Below, piece after piece: positions 1 through 10,740 of a stretch of 64,000 bases of DNA; positions within the stretch are counted from its first letter, which is position 1; each line of letters starts with the position of its first letter. Source of the DNA: Sinonovacula constricta. Lineage: Eukaryota > Mollusca > Bivalvia > Cardiida > Solecurtidae. A program made the position numbers and the translations under genes. The stretch is taken from assembly GCA_007844125.1 (NCBI GenBank), contig CM017569.1, positions 9,419,519-9,483,518 of the forward strand, written 5' to 3'. A model generated the notes under the pieces. The model searched no databases and had not been told where the DNA came from. It saw only the letters and a list, made by a program, of their open reading frames with translations.

Positions 1-1700
1 CTAACTAGAGTATTATAGTCTGGCATTGTCTAGTGTCTAACTAGAGTATTATAGTCTAATATTGTCTAGTGTCTAACTAGAGTATTATAGTCTGGCATTG
101 TCTAGTGTCTAACTAGAGTATTATAGTCTGTCATAGTCTGGTGTCTAACTAGAGTATTATAGTCTGTCATAGTCTGGTGTCTAACTAGAGTATTATAGTT
201 TAATATTGTCTGGTATCTAACTAGAGTATTATAGCCTGGCATAGTCTGGCGTCGTACTAGTGTCTTATAGACTGACAAAGTCTTGCTTCTTACTAGAATC
301 TTATAGTCTGACATAGTCTGGTGTCTAACTAGAGTATTATAGTCTGTCATAGTCTGGCGTCGTACTAGAGTCTTATAGTCTGACATAGTCTGGCGTCGTA
401 CAAGAGTCTTATAGACTAACATAGCCTGGCGTCGTACTAGAGTCTTATAGACTGACAAAGTCTGGCTTCTCACTAGAGTATTATAGTCTGACATAGTCTG
501 GCGTCGTACTAGGATCTTATAGACTAACTTAGTCTGGCGTCTTACTAGAGTCTTATAGACTGATTTAGTCATACGTCATACAACAGTCTTATAGACTGAC
601 ATAGTCTGGCGTCTTACAAAGGTCTAATAGACTGACATAGCTAGCCTGGCGTCTTACTGGAGTCTTATAGTCTGACATAGTCTGGTGTCTTACTAAAGTC
701 TTATAGACGGACATTGCCTGGTTTCTAACTAGAGTCTTATAGACTGACATAGTCTGGCAACTTGCTAGCGTCTTATAGTCTGACATATTCTGGTGTCTTA
801 CTAGAGGCTTGTAGTCTTAAAGGCTGACATAGTCTGGCGTCGTACTAGAGTCTTATAGACTGACATAGTCTGGCGTCATACTAGAGTCTTATAGACCGAC
901 AAAGTCTGGCGCCGTACTAGAGTCTTATAGGCTGACATAGTCTGGCGTCGTACTAGCATCTTATAGACTAACATAGTATGGCGTCTTACACAAGTCTAAT
1001 AGACTGACATAGCCTGGCGTCTTAGTAGAGTCTTATAGACTGACAAAGTCTGGTGTCATCCTAGAGTCTTATAGACTGACAAAGCCTTGCGTCGTACTAG
1101 AGTCTTATGGACTGACAAAGTCTGGTGTCTTTTAAGAGTCTTATAGACTGACATAGCCATGCGTCGTACTAGAGTCTTATAGACTGACAAAGTCTGGTGT
1201 CTTCCTAGAGTCTTATAGACTGACATAGTCTGGCGTCTTACTAGAGTCTTATAGACTGACATAGCCTAGCGTCGTTCTAGAGTCTTATAGACTGACATAG
1301 TCTGGTGTCTTCCTAGAGTCTTATAGACTGACATAGCCTGGCGTCTTACTAGAGTCTTATAGAGTGACATAGCCTTGCGTCGTACTAGAGTCTTATAGAC
1401 TGACATAGTCTGGTGTCTTCCTAGAGTCTTATAGACTGACATAGCCTGGTGTCTTCCTAGAGTCTTATAGACTGACATAGCCTGGCGTCTTACTGGAGTC
1501 TTATAGGCTGACATAGCCATGCGTCGTACTAGAGTCTTTTAGACTGACATAGCCATGCGTCGTACTAGAGTCTTATAGACTGACATAGTCTGGCGTCGTA
1601 CTAGAGTCTTATAGGCTGACATAGCCATGCGTCGTACTAGAGTCTTATAGACTGACATAGTCTGGCGTCTTATTAGAGTCTTATAGACTGACATAGTCTG

Positions 1701-2850
1701 GTGTCATACTAGAGTCTTACAGACTGACATAGTCTAGCGTCTTACTAGAGTCTTATAGACTGACATAGCCTGGCGTCTTTCACAAGTCTTATAGACTGAC
1801 ATAGCCTGGCGTCGTACTAGAGTCTTATAGACTGACATAGTCTGGCGTCATACTACAGTCTTATAGACTGACATAGTCTGGCGTCTTACTAGAGTCTTAT
1901 AGACTGACATAGTCTGGTGTTATCCTAGAGTCTTATAGACAGACATTGTCTGGCGTCTTATTAGAGTCTTATAGACTTACATAGTCTGGCGTCTTATTAG
2001 AGTCTTATAGACTGACATAGCCTTGCGTCGTACTAGAATCTTATAGACTGACATAGCCTTGCGTCTTACAAGTGTCTTATAGACTGACATAGCCTTGCGT
2101 CTTACAAGTGTCTTATAGACTGACAAAGTCTGGTGTCTTCCTAGAGTCTTATAGACTGACATAGTCTGGTGTCTTCCTAGAGTCTTATAGACGACATAGT
2201 CCTGCGTCATACTAGAGTCTTATAGACTGACATAGTCTGGTGTCATACTAGAGTCTTATAGACTGACATAGTCTGGTGTCATACTAGAGTCTTACAGACT
2301 GACATAGTCTAGCGTCTTACTAGAGTCTTATAGACTGACATAGCCTGGCGTCTCTCACAAGTCTTATAGACTGACATAGCCTGGCGTCGTACTAGAGTCT
2401 TAAAGACTGACATAGTCTGGCGTCATACTAGAGTCTTATAGACTTACATAGTCTGGCGTCATACTACAGTCTTATAGACTGACATAGTCTGGCGTCTTAC
2501 TAGGAGTCTTATAGACTGACATAGTCTGGTGTCTTCCTAGAGTCTTATAGACAGACATTGTCTGGCGTCTTATTAGAGTCTTATAGACTGACATACCTTG
2601 CGTCGAACTAAAATCTTATAGACTGACATAGCCTTGCGTTTTACAAGTGTCTTATAGACTTACATAGCCTTGCGTCTTACAAGTGTCTTATAGACTGACA
2701 AAGTCTGGTGTCTTCCTAGAGTCTTACAGACTGACATAGTCTGGCATCTTACTAGAGTCTTATAGACTGACATAGCCTGGCGTCTTACTAGAGCCTTATA
2801 GACTGACATAGCCTGGCGTCTTTCACAAGTCTTATAGACTGACATAGTCT
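1701..2850. repeat. Higher-order duplication in the satellite, about 575 bp, two copies
   Basis: The block starting GTGTCATACTAGAGTCTTAC at 1701 recurs at 2276, 575 bp later. That is 16 units minus one base; a unit near 2190 lacks one base (ATAGACGACATAG). The order of unusual units is kept: a CTTACAGACTG unit, a TCTAGCG unit and a TCTYTCACAAG unit, later two CCTTGCG units followed by ACAAGTG. This is a tandem segmental duplication of a multi-unit block, probably by unequal exchange. The right end of the second copy is approximate. Confidence 0.8.
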
Positions 2851-3955
2851 GGCGTCGTACTAGAGTCTTATAGACTGACATAGTCTGGCATCTTACTACA
2901 GTCTTATAGACTGACAAAGTCTGGCGTCTTTCACAAGTCTTATAGACTGACATAGCCTGGCGTTTTTCACAAGTCTTATAGACTGACATAGTCTGGCATC
3001 TTACTACAGTCTTATAGACTGACATAGCCTGGCGTCTTACTACAGTCTTATAGACTGACATAGTCTGACGTCTTTCACAAGTCTTATAGACTGATATAGT
3101 CTGGCATCTTACTACAGTCTTATAGACTGACATAGTCTGGCGTCTTACTACAGTCTTATAGACTGACATTGTCTGGCGTCGTACTAGAGTCTTATAGACT
3201 GACATAGTCTGGCGTCGTACTACAGTCTTATAGACTGACATAGCCTGGCGTCTTTCACAAGTCTTATAGACTGATATAGTCTGGCATCTTACTACAGTCT
3301 ATTAGACTGACATAGCCTGGCGTCGTACTACAGTCTTATAGACTGACATAGTCTGACGTCTTTTACAAGTCTTATAGACTGATATAGTCTGGCGTCGTAC
3401 TACAGTCTTATAGACTGACATAGCCTGGCGTCTTTCACAAGTCTTATAGACTGATATAGTCTGGCGTCGTACTACAGTCTTATAGACTGACATAGCCTGG
3501 CGTCTTTCACAAGTCTTATAGACTGACATAGTCTGGCGTCTTTCACAAGTCTTATAGACTGACAAAGTCTGACGTCTTTCACAAGTGTTATAGACTGACA
3601 TAGCCTGGCGTCTTTCACAAGTCTTATAGACTGACATAGTCTGGCATCTTACTACAGTCTTATAGACTGACATAGTCTGGCGTCTTTCACAAGTCTTATA
3701 GACTGACATAGTCTGGCATCTTACTACAGTCTTATAGACTGACATAGTCTGGCATCTTACTACAGTTTTATAGACTGACATAGCCTGGCGTCTTTCACAA
3801 GTCTTATAGACTGACATGGTCTGGCGTCTTTCACAAATCTTATAGACTGATATAGTCTGGTATCTTACTACAGTCTTATAGACTGACATAGCCTGGCGTC
3901 TTTCACAAGTCTTATAGACTGACATAGTCTGGCATCTTACTACAGTCTTATAGAC

Positions 3956-5155
3956 TTACATAGCCTGGCGTCTTTCACAAGTCTTATAGACTGATATAGT
4001 CTGGCATCTTACTACAGTATTATAGACTGACATAGCCTGGCGTCTTTCACAAGTCTTATAGACTGACATAGTCTGGCGTCTTTCACAAGTATTATAGACT
4101 GATATAGCCTGGCATCTTACTACAGTCTTATAGACTTACATAGCCTGGCGTCTTTCACAAGTCTTATAGACTGATATAGTCTGGCGTCGTACTACAGTCT
4201 TATAGACTGACATAGCCTGGCGTCTTTCACAAGTCTTATAGACTGACATAGTCTGGCGTCTTTCACAAGTCGTATAGACTGATATAGCCTGGCGTCTTAC
4301 TACAGTCTTATAGACTGACATAGCCTGGTGTCTTTCACAAGTCTTATAGACTGACATAGCCTGGCGTCTTTCACAAGTCTTATAGACTGACATAGTCTGG
4401 CGTCTTTCACAAGTCTTATAGACTGATATAGCCTGGCGTCTTACTACAGTCTTATAGACTGACATAGTCTGGCGTCTTTCACAAGTCTTATAGACTGACA
4501 TAGCCTGGCGTCTTACTACAGTCTTATAGACTGACATAGCCTGGCGTCTTACTACAGTCTTATAGACTGACATAGTCTGGTGTCTTTCACAAGTCTTATA
4601 GACTGACATAGTCTGGCATCTTACTACAGTCTTATAGACTGACATAGCCTGGCGTCTTTCACAAGTCTTATAGACTGACATAGTCTGACGTCTTTCACAA
4701 GTCTTATAGACTGACATAGTCTGGCGTCTTTCACAAGTCTTATAGACTGACATAGTCTGGCATCTTACTACAGTCTTATAGACTTACATAGCCTGGCGTC
4801 TTTCACAAGTCTTATAGACTGATATAGTCTGGCATCTTACTACAGTCTTATAGACTGACATAGCCTGGCGTCTTTCACAAGTCTTATAGACTGACATAGT
4901 CTGGCGTCTTTCACAAGTATTATAGACTGATATAGCCTGGCATCTTACTACAGTCTTATAGACTTACATAGCCTGGCGTCTTTCACAAGTCTTATAGACT
5001 GATATAGTCTGGCGTCGTACTACAGTCTTATAGACTGACATAGCATGGCGTCTTTCACAAGTCTTATAGACTGACATAGTCTGGCGTCTTTCACAAGTCG
5101 TATAGACTGATATAGCCTGGCGTCTTACTACAGTCTTATAGACTGACATAGCCTG
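3956..5155. repeat. Higher-order duplication in the satellite, offset 828 bp (23 units)
   Basis: Marker variants recur at a fixed offset of 828 bp, exactly 23 units. AGACTTACATAG at 3953 and 4133 reappears at 4781 and 4961, and the AAGTATTATAGACTGATATAG unit near 4088 reappears near 4916. The shared blocks run roughly 3,956-4,325 and 4,784-5,153. A further block (about 4,300-4,740) is repeated near 5,490-5,930 with an offset of 1,189 bp, which is 33 units plus 1 base gained across the disturbed stretch at 5,161-5,280. Confidence 0.8.
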
Positions 5156-5160
5156 GTGTC

Positions 5161-5280
5161 TTTACACAAGTCTTATAGACTGATATAGTCTGGCATCTTA
5201 CTACAGTCTTATTAGACTGATATTAGCCTGGCGTCTTACACAGTATACTACTTAATGCGCCTGGCAGTATTCACAACGTC
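5161..5280. other. Scrambled stretch inside the satellite core
   Basis: The 36-bp rhythm breaks down here. There are single-base insertions (TTTACACAAG, ATTAGACTGATATTAG) and then a stretch such as CAGTATACTACTTAATGCGC that matches the unit only loosely. The perfect repeat resumes at about 5,277. The neighbours on both sides are almost invariant. This could be a local mutation cluster or an assembly or consensus error, which is common where long near-identical arrays are collapsed. Confidence 0.6.
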
Positions 5281-7023
5281 TTATAGACTGACATAGCCTG
5301 GCGTCTTTCACAAGTCTTATAGACTGACATAGCCTGGCGTCGTACTAGAGTCTTATAGACTTACATAGCCTGGCGTCTTTCACAAGTCTTATAGACTGAC
5401 ATAGCCTGGCGTCTTTCACAAGTCTTATAGACTGACATAGTCTGGCGTCTTTCACAAGTCTTATAGACTGACATAGTCTGACGTCTTTCACAAGTCTTAT
5501 AGACTGATATAGTCTGGCATCTTTCACAAGTCTTATAGACTGACATAGTCTGACGTCTTTCACAAGTCTTATAGACTGACATAGTCTGGCGTCTTTCACA
5601 AGTCTTATAGACTGACATAGTCTGGCATCTTACTACAGTCTTATAGACTGACATAGCCTGGCGTCTTTCACAAGTCTTATAGACTGACATAGCCTGGCGT
5701 CTTACTACAGTCTTATAGACTGACATAGCCTGGCGTCTTACTACAGTCTTATAGACTGACATAGTCTGGTGTCTTTCACAAGTCTTATAGACTGACATAG
5801 TCTGGCATCTTACTACAGTCTTATAGACTGACATAGCCTGGCGTCTTTCACAAGTCTTATAGACTGACATAGTCTGACGTCTTTCACAAGTCTTATAGAC
5901 TGACATAGTCTGGCGTCTTTCACAAGTCTTATAGACTGACATAGTCTGGCATCTTACTACAGTCTTATAGACTGACATAGTCTGACGTCTTTCACAAGTC
6001 TTATAGACTTACATAGCCTGGCGTCTTTCACAAGTCGTATAGACTGACATAGCCTGGCGTCTTTCACAAGTCTTATAGACTGACATAGTCTGGTGTCTTT
6101 CAGAAGTCTTATAGACTGATATAGTCTGGCATCTTACTACAGTCTTATAGACTGACATAGCCTGGCGTCTTTCACAAGTCTTATAGACTGACATAGTCTG
6201 ACGTCTTTCACAAGTCTTATAGACTGACATAGCCTGGCGTCGTACTAGAGTCTTATAGACTGACATAGTCTGGTGTCTTTCACAAGTCTTATAGACTGAC
6301 ATAGTCTGACGTCTTTGACAAGTCTTATAGACTGACATAGTCTGACGTCTTTCACAAGTCTTATAGACTGACATAGTCTGGCGTCTTTCACAAGTCTTAT
6401 AGACTGACATAGTCTGGCATCTTACTACAGTCTTATAGACTGACATAGCCTGGCGTCTTTCACAAGTCTTATAGACTGACATAGTCTGGTGTCTTTCACA
6501 AGTCTTATAGACTGATATAGTCTGGCATCTTACTACAGTCTTATAGACTGACATAGCCTGGCGTCTTTCACAAGTCTTATAGACTGATATAGTCTGGCAT
6601 CTTACTACAGTCTTATAGACTGACATAGCCTGGCGTCTTTCACAAGTCTTATAGACTGACATAGTCTGGTGTCTTTCTCAAGTCTTATAGACTGACATAG
6701 TCTGGCATCTTACTACAGTCTTATAGACTGACATAGTCTGGCATCTTACTACAGTCTTATAGACTGACATAGTCTGGCATCTTACTACAGTCTTATAGAC
6801 TGACATAGCCTGGCGTCTTTCACAAGTCTTATAGACTGATATAGTCTGGCATCTTACTACAGTCTTATAGACTGACATAGTCTGGCGTCATACTAGAGTC
6901 TTATAGACTGACATAGTCTGGTGTCATACTAGAGTCTTATAGACTGACATAGTCTGGTGTCATACTAGAGTCTTACAGACTGACATAGTCTGGCGTCTAA
7001 CTAGAGTCTTATAGACTGACATA

Positions 7024-7455
7024 GCCTGGCGTCTTTCACAAGTCTTATAGACTGACATAGTCTGGCGTCTTACTACAGTCTTATAGACTGATATAGTCTG
7101 GCATCTTACTACAGTCTTATAGACTGACATAGCCTGGCGTCTTTCACAAGTCTTATAGACTGACATAGTCTGGTGTCTTTCACAAGTCTTATAGACTGAT
7201 ATAGCCTGGCGTCTTACTACAGTCTTATAGACTGACATAGCCTGGCGTCTTTCACAAGTCTTATAGACTGACATAGTCTGGCGTCTTACTACAGTCTTAT
7301 AGACTGATATAGTCTGGCATCTTACTACAGTCTTATAGACTGACATAGCCTGGCGTCTTTCACAAGTCTTATAGACTGACATAGTCTGGTGTCTTTCACA
7401 AGTCTTATAGACTGATATAGCCTGGCGTCTTACTACAGTCTTATAGACTGACATA
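7024..7455. repeat. Six-unit higher-order repeat, 216 bp, two tandem copies
   Basis: The 216-bp block 7024-7239 is repeated at 7240-7455. In minus-strand translation both copies give the same ordered series of six 12-residue variants (CERRQ, VVRRQ, CERHQ, CERRQ, VVRCQ, VVRRQ endings). This is a clear local higher-order repeat produced by recent tandem duplication. Confidence 0.85.
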
Positions 7456-7864
7456 GTCTGGCGTCTTTCACAAGTCTTATAGACTGACATAGCCTGGCGT
7501 CGTACTAGAGTCTTATAGACTTACATAGCCTGGCGTCTTTCACAAGTCGTATAGACTGACATAGCCTGGCGTCTTTCACAAGTCTTATAGACTGACATAG
7601 CCTGGCGTCTTTCACAAGTCTTATAGACTGATATAGTCTGGCATCTTACTACAGTCTTATAGACTGACATAGCCTGGCGTCTTTCACAAGTCTTATAGAC
7701 TGACATAGCCTGGCGTCTTTCACAAGTCTTATAGACTGATATAGCCTGGCGTCTTACTACAGTCTTATAGACTGACATAGTCTGGCGTCTTTCACAAGTC
7801 TTATAGACTGACATAGTCTGGCGTCTTTCACAAGTCTTATAGACTGATATAGTCTGGCGTCGTT

Positions 7865-8615
7865 CTAGAGTCTTATAGTCTGACATAGTCTTGCATCTTA
7901 CTACAATCTGATAGTCTGACATAGTCTAGCGTCTTACTAGAGTCGTATAGACTGACATAGTCTTGCGTCATACTATTCTTATTGACTGCCATAGTCTGGC
8001 GTCTTACTAGAGTCGTATAGTCTGACAGTCTGGCACCATACTATTCTTATTGACTAACATAGTTTGGCGTCTTACTACAGTCGTATAGTCTGACATAATC
8101 TGGCGTCATACTACTCTTATTGACTGACATAGTCTGGCGTCTTATTAGAGTCTGATTGTCTGAGATAGTCTGGCGTCTTACTAGAGTATTATAGTAAGAC
8201 ATAGTCTAGCGTCTTGCTAGAGTCTGATAGTCTGACATAGTCTTGCGTCTTACTAGAGTCTTATAGACTGACATAGTCTAGCGTCTCACTAGAGTCTTAT
8301 AGTCTTAAATAGTCTATCGTCTTACTAGAGTCTTATAGACTGACATAGTCTTGTGTCTTACTAGAGTCTTACAGACTGACATAGCCTTGCGTCATACTAG
8401 TCTTATTGACTTCCATAGTCTGGCGTCTTACTAGAGTCGTTTAGTTTGACAGTCTGGCACCATACTATTCTTATTGACTAACATAGTTTGGCGTCTTACT
8501 ACAGTCGTATAGTCTGACATAGTCTGGCGTCATACTATTCTTACTGACTGACATAGTCTGGCAACTTATTAGAGTCTTATAAACTGACATAGTCTGGTGT
8601 CTTACTAGAGTCGGA
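7865..8615. repeat. Diverged right edge of the satellite with a 424-bp internal duplication
   Basis: Units here are shortened and altered (CATACTATTCTTATTGACT, GTCGTATAGTCTGACAG). The sequence starting GGCACCATACTATTCTTATT occurs at 8032 and again at 8456, and the surrounding 100 or so bases match too. The last recognisable unit ends near 8,615, where unrelated AT-rich DNA begins. Decay at the edge with an intact core is typical of satellite arrays. Confidence 0.8.
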
Positions 8616-9299
8616 TTATTTCTGTAATCAAGTGATATGTACATGGGCATATGAAAGAGAAAACACAAAGATGGCGTGTCATGGAGGATCTTCAGCCCAT
8701 AATAAAACAGTGTTGAGGATGTTACATTATACAATTTATATTACACTGTGCAATTGAGATTCCAGGCAAGTTAAACGTAGAAAAACGTTGTTTGCATGTT
8801 ATGGGTTGAAATTTCTTTCTTTCTTTTGACTTCTTAAACATTTATTTCATTTGTCTATTTATATTGATATTTTAAAGCTTTGATCTGTGAATCACTTTAT
8901 AAATACATATAGAAAAGTGTTTATATAACTTATAAAGAGTTAAAAAAACACTATTACATTATAACGATTAAGAACAATAAATTGTTGTAGATCAACCGCG
9001 TACTAACGTTGCTCACAAACATTACTGTTCCACAAAACTAACGACCTTTTGACTGGGCCCAGATTAAAAAGACACACATTCAACATTCTTTAAGATTCAG
9101 AAGGAAACTAGTACAACTACTTGTTATTATAATATTTTTAAATCCCTACTTATAAACATGTTTATCTATACAAGAGGGTCATGATGATCCTTAATCGCTC
9201 ACCTGAGTACATGGGCTTGTAGGAGGCTCATATCTGGCGTGAAGTAATTAAGAGTTATTTAATTGAGAAATCTTTTATGCAGATTTGATAGGTCACAAC
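8616..9299. other. Intergenic AT-rich stretch, nothing recognised
   Basis: No open frame with a recognisable product and no repeat was seen. An open frame on the minus strand across 8,471-8,734 is mostly satellite and does not resemble a protein. Confidence 0.6.
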
Positions 9300-10190
9300 A
9301 TTTTCTAGCATTTGACCTAGTTACTTTCTTTCTAACCCCACGTGACCAAGTTACGAACTCGTCAATGATTTCGTGTAGGCAAACAATCGGGCCAAGTTTG
9401 GTGATTATTGGGTCATAAATATGGTCTCAAATGTGTCCGAAAGGGTTTTCTAAGATTTGACAGTGGCCTACTTTTTGAACCCACGTGACCCAGTTACAAA
9501 CTTTTCAAAGATTTCATGCAGGCAAACATTCTGGACAAGTTTCGCGAAGATTGGGCCATAGATGTGGCCTCTAGCATGTTCATAAGTTTTTTCCCCCTAA
9601 CATTTGCGGATCGGTAGGTCGTGGGTTCAAACCCCGGCCGGGTCAAACCAAAGACTTTAAAGTTGGTAGTAGTAGCTTTCCTCCTAACGCTCGGGGCTAA
9701 GGGGACAGCATTACGTCTGACTCGTCGGTGTCAGTATAATGGACCGGCCGGGTTCAGTCCCTGGGCACCTCATAAGTGCCCCTGTGCTATAATGATAGAA
9801 ATATCGCTGCACAGTATCGGCAAAAACGCAGGCAAATCCCATCCCTTAAACTTGACCTAGTGACATAGTTTTGACCGTACGTGACCTAGTTACGAACTCT
9901 TCCAAGATTTCATGCAGGCAAACATTCAAGCCAAGTTAGCGGAAGATTGGGTCGTAAATGTGGCCTGAAGCTTGTTCACAAGGTTTTTCTAAGATTTGAC
10001 CTAGTGACTGACTGTTTGACCCTACGTAAACTAGTTAAGAGCGAATAAAAAATTCATGCTTGCAAACATTCTGGCCAAGTTCTGTGAAGATTGAGCCATA
10101 AAAGTGGCTTCTAGTGTGTTCACAATGCTTTTAAGATTTGACCTAGTGACCGACTTTTTGACCCCAAGTGACCTGGCTTGTCATATAAAA
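9300..10190. repeat. Tandem repeat with unit of about 143 bp, four to five decayed copies
   Basis: Copies begin at TTTGACCTAGT-like words near 9310, 9455, 9851, 9995 and 10136. Each contains CACGTGACCYAGTTACRAACT, then AGATTTCATGCAGGCAAACA, then GGCCAAGTT and ATTGGGCCATAAATGTGGCC. Copies are perhaps 75-85% alike by eye. The array is interrupted at 9601-9805 by a SINE. Repeats with these words are, from memory, common and dispersed in bivalve genomes; that is recollection, not a search result. Confidence 0.8.
9601..9805 (+). mobile_element. tRNA-derived SINE, family A, 5'-truncated copy
   Basis: This segment matches a second copy at 24005-24226 (opposite strand) over about 200 bp: TTGCGGATCGG, GTGGGTTCAAACC (a pol III box B), CAAACCAAAGACTT, CTAAGGGGACAGCATTACG, GTGTCAGTATAATGGACC, and the end GTGCCCCTGTGCTATAATGATA. 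The copy here lacks the box A part present at 24.2 kb, so it is a 5'-truncated, probably silent insertion. It lies between two units of the 143-bp tandem repeat. An open frame through it (9621-9860) is not a gene. Confidence 0.75.
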
Positions 10191-10389
10191 GTTCATTTGC
10201 GTTTGAATCAAAGTACACATGTGCGAGTTTTCAGCACTCACATTATATAAATTTAGAATAGGCAGTCAAGTACATTTTGTATGGAGAAACAATTAAATGA
10301 CCGAACAGTAATTTTAAGCGTTCATGCCATTTTCACAATTACTGGGAAAATGACCCTTACCATTGTGGCATTGGAATTTTTGTGAACCA

Positions 10390-10740
10390 CAACGACTGAT
10401 TTGGTGTAATACAATGGATATCAAAGACTGTACTAAAATATTAGTTTTAAATACAGATGGTGCATTAATTACACTAGAAGAGCCATCTCCACAGAAAGTA
10501 GAAGTCCTGGGAGCTTTAAGAGCACATAGGGCCTGGTGGTGAGCAACGTTCACTCAGCATTCGGATGTATGTTCTTCTGACAGAACCATAAACAATACTT
10601 CCATAATGTAGTTTATCTAAAATGGAAAGAAATGTGTACAAACCTTCTGTCAGCTCCATAGTTAGTGAGGAAAAAGTATTACATTTCTTGTTATATTGTA
10701 TGGACTGATAAAAGATTCTTTCCAACGATGATTCCAAATT
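10390..10740 (-). pseudogene. Decayed non-LTR retrotransposon reverse transcriptase fragment
   Basis: Minus-strand frames contain LHYGSIVYGSVRRTYIRML followed, in a shifted frame, by HHQALCALKAPRTS. This resembles the segment after the catalytic core of Jockey/CR1-type LINE reverse transcriptases (pattern LDYGS.VYGSARK.YL..L, HHQALR..LGAFRTSP). At least one frameshift separates the two parts and no catalytic motif is present, so it is a short 3'-type fragment. The family assignment is from recalled motif shape. Confidence 0.5.

Larger units (their letters stand above)
1..8615. repeat. 36-bp satellite array, about 240 units, continues past left edge
   Basis: The segment is a head-to-tail array of a 36-bp unit. 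A typical unit reads GTCTTATAGACTGACATAG followed by YCTGGCGTCTTTCACAA. Three unit types differ in the last third: TCTTTCACAAG, TCTTACTACAG and CGTACTAGAG. The first two dominate about 2,800-7,860, where units are nearly identical. The third dominates 1-2,650 and 7,865-8,615, where units carry more substitutions and 1-bp indels. Because 36 is divisible by 3, minus-strand frames read as a 12-residue period (MSVYKTCERRQA and variants); all plus frames are closed by TAG or TGA in each unit. Each unit also holds the interrupted palindrome AGTCT-TAT-AGACT. It looks like a non-coding satellite with a homogenised core and ageing edges. The left end lies outside the window. Confidence 0.97.

Noticed and set aside
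102..7922. Long minus-strand open frames with a 12-residue period
   Set aside because: They result from the 36-bp repeat length. A stop-creating variant is itself amplified through the array, and there are no splice sites, signal peptide or non-repeat domain.
1..8615. CRISPR array, suggested by regular 36-bp repeats
   Set aside because: There are no spacers: units abut directly, and the surrounding DNA is animal.
8471..8734. 87-codon minus-strand frame at the array edge
   Set aside because: Half of it is satellite and the rest is chance sequence without motifs.
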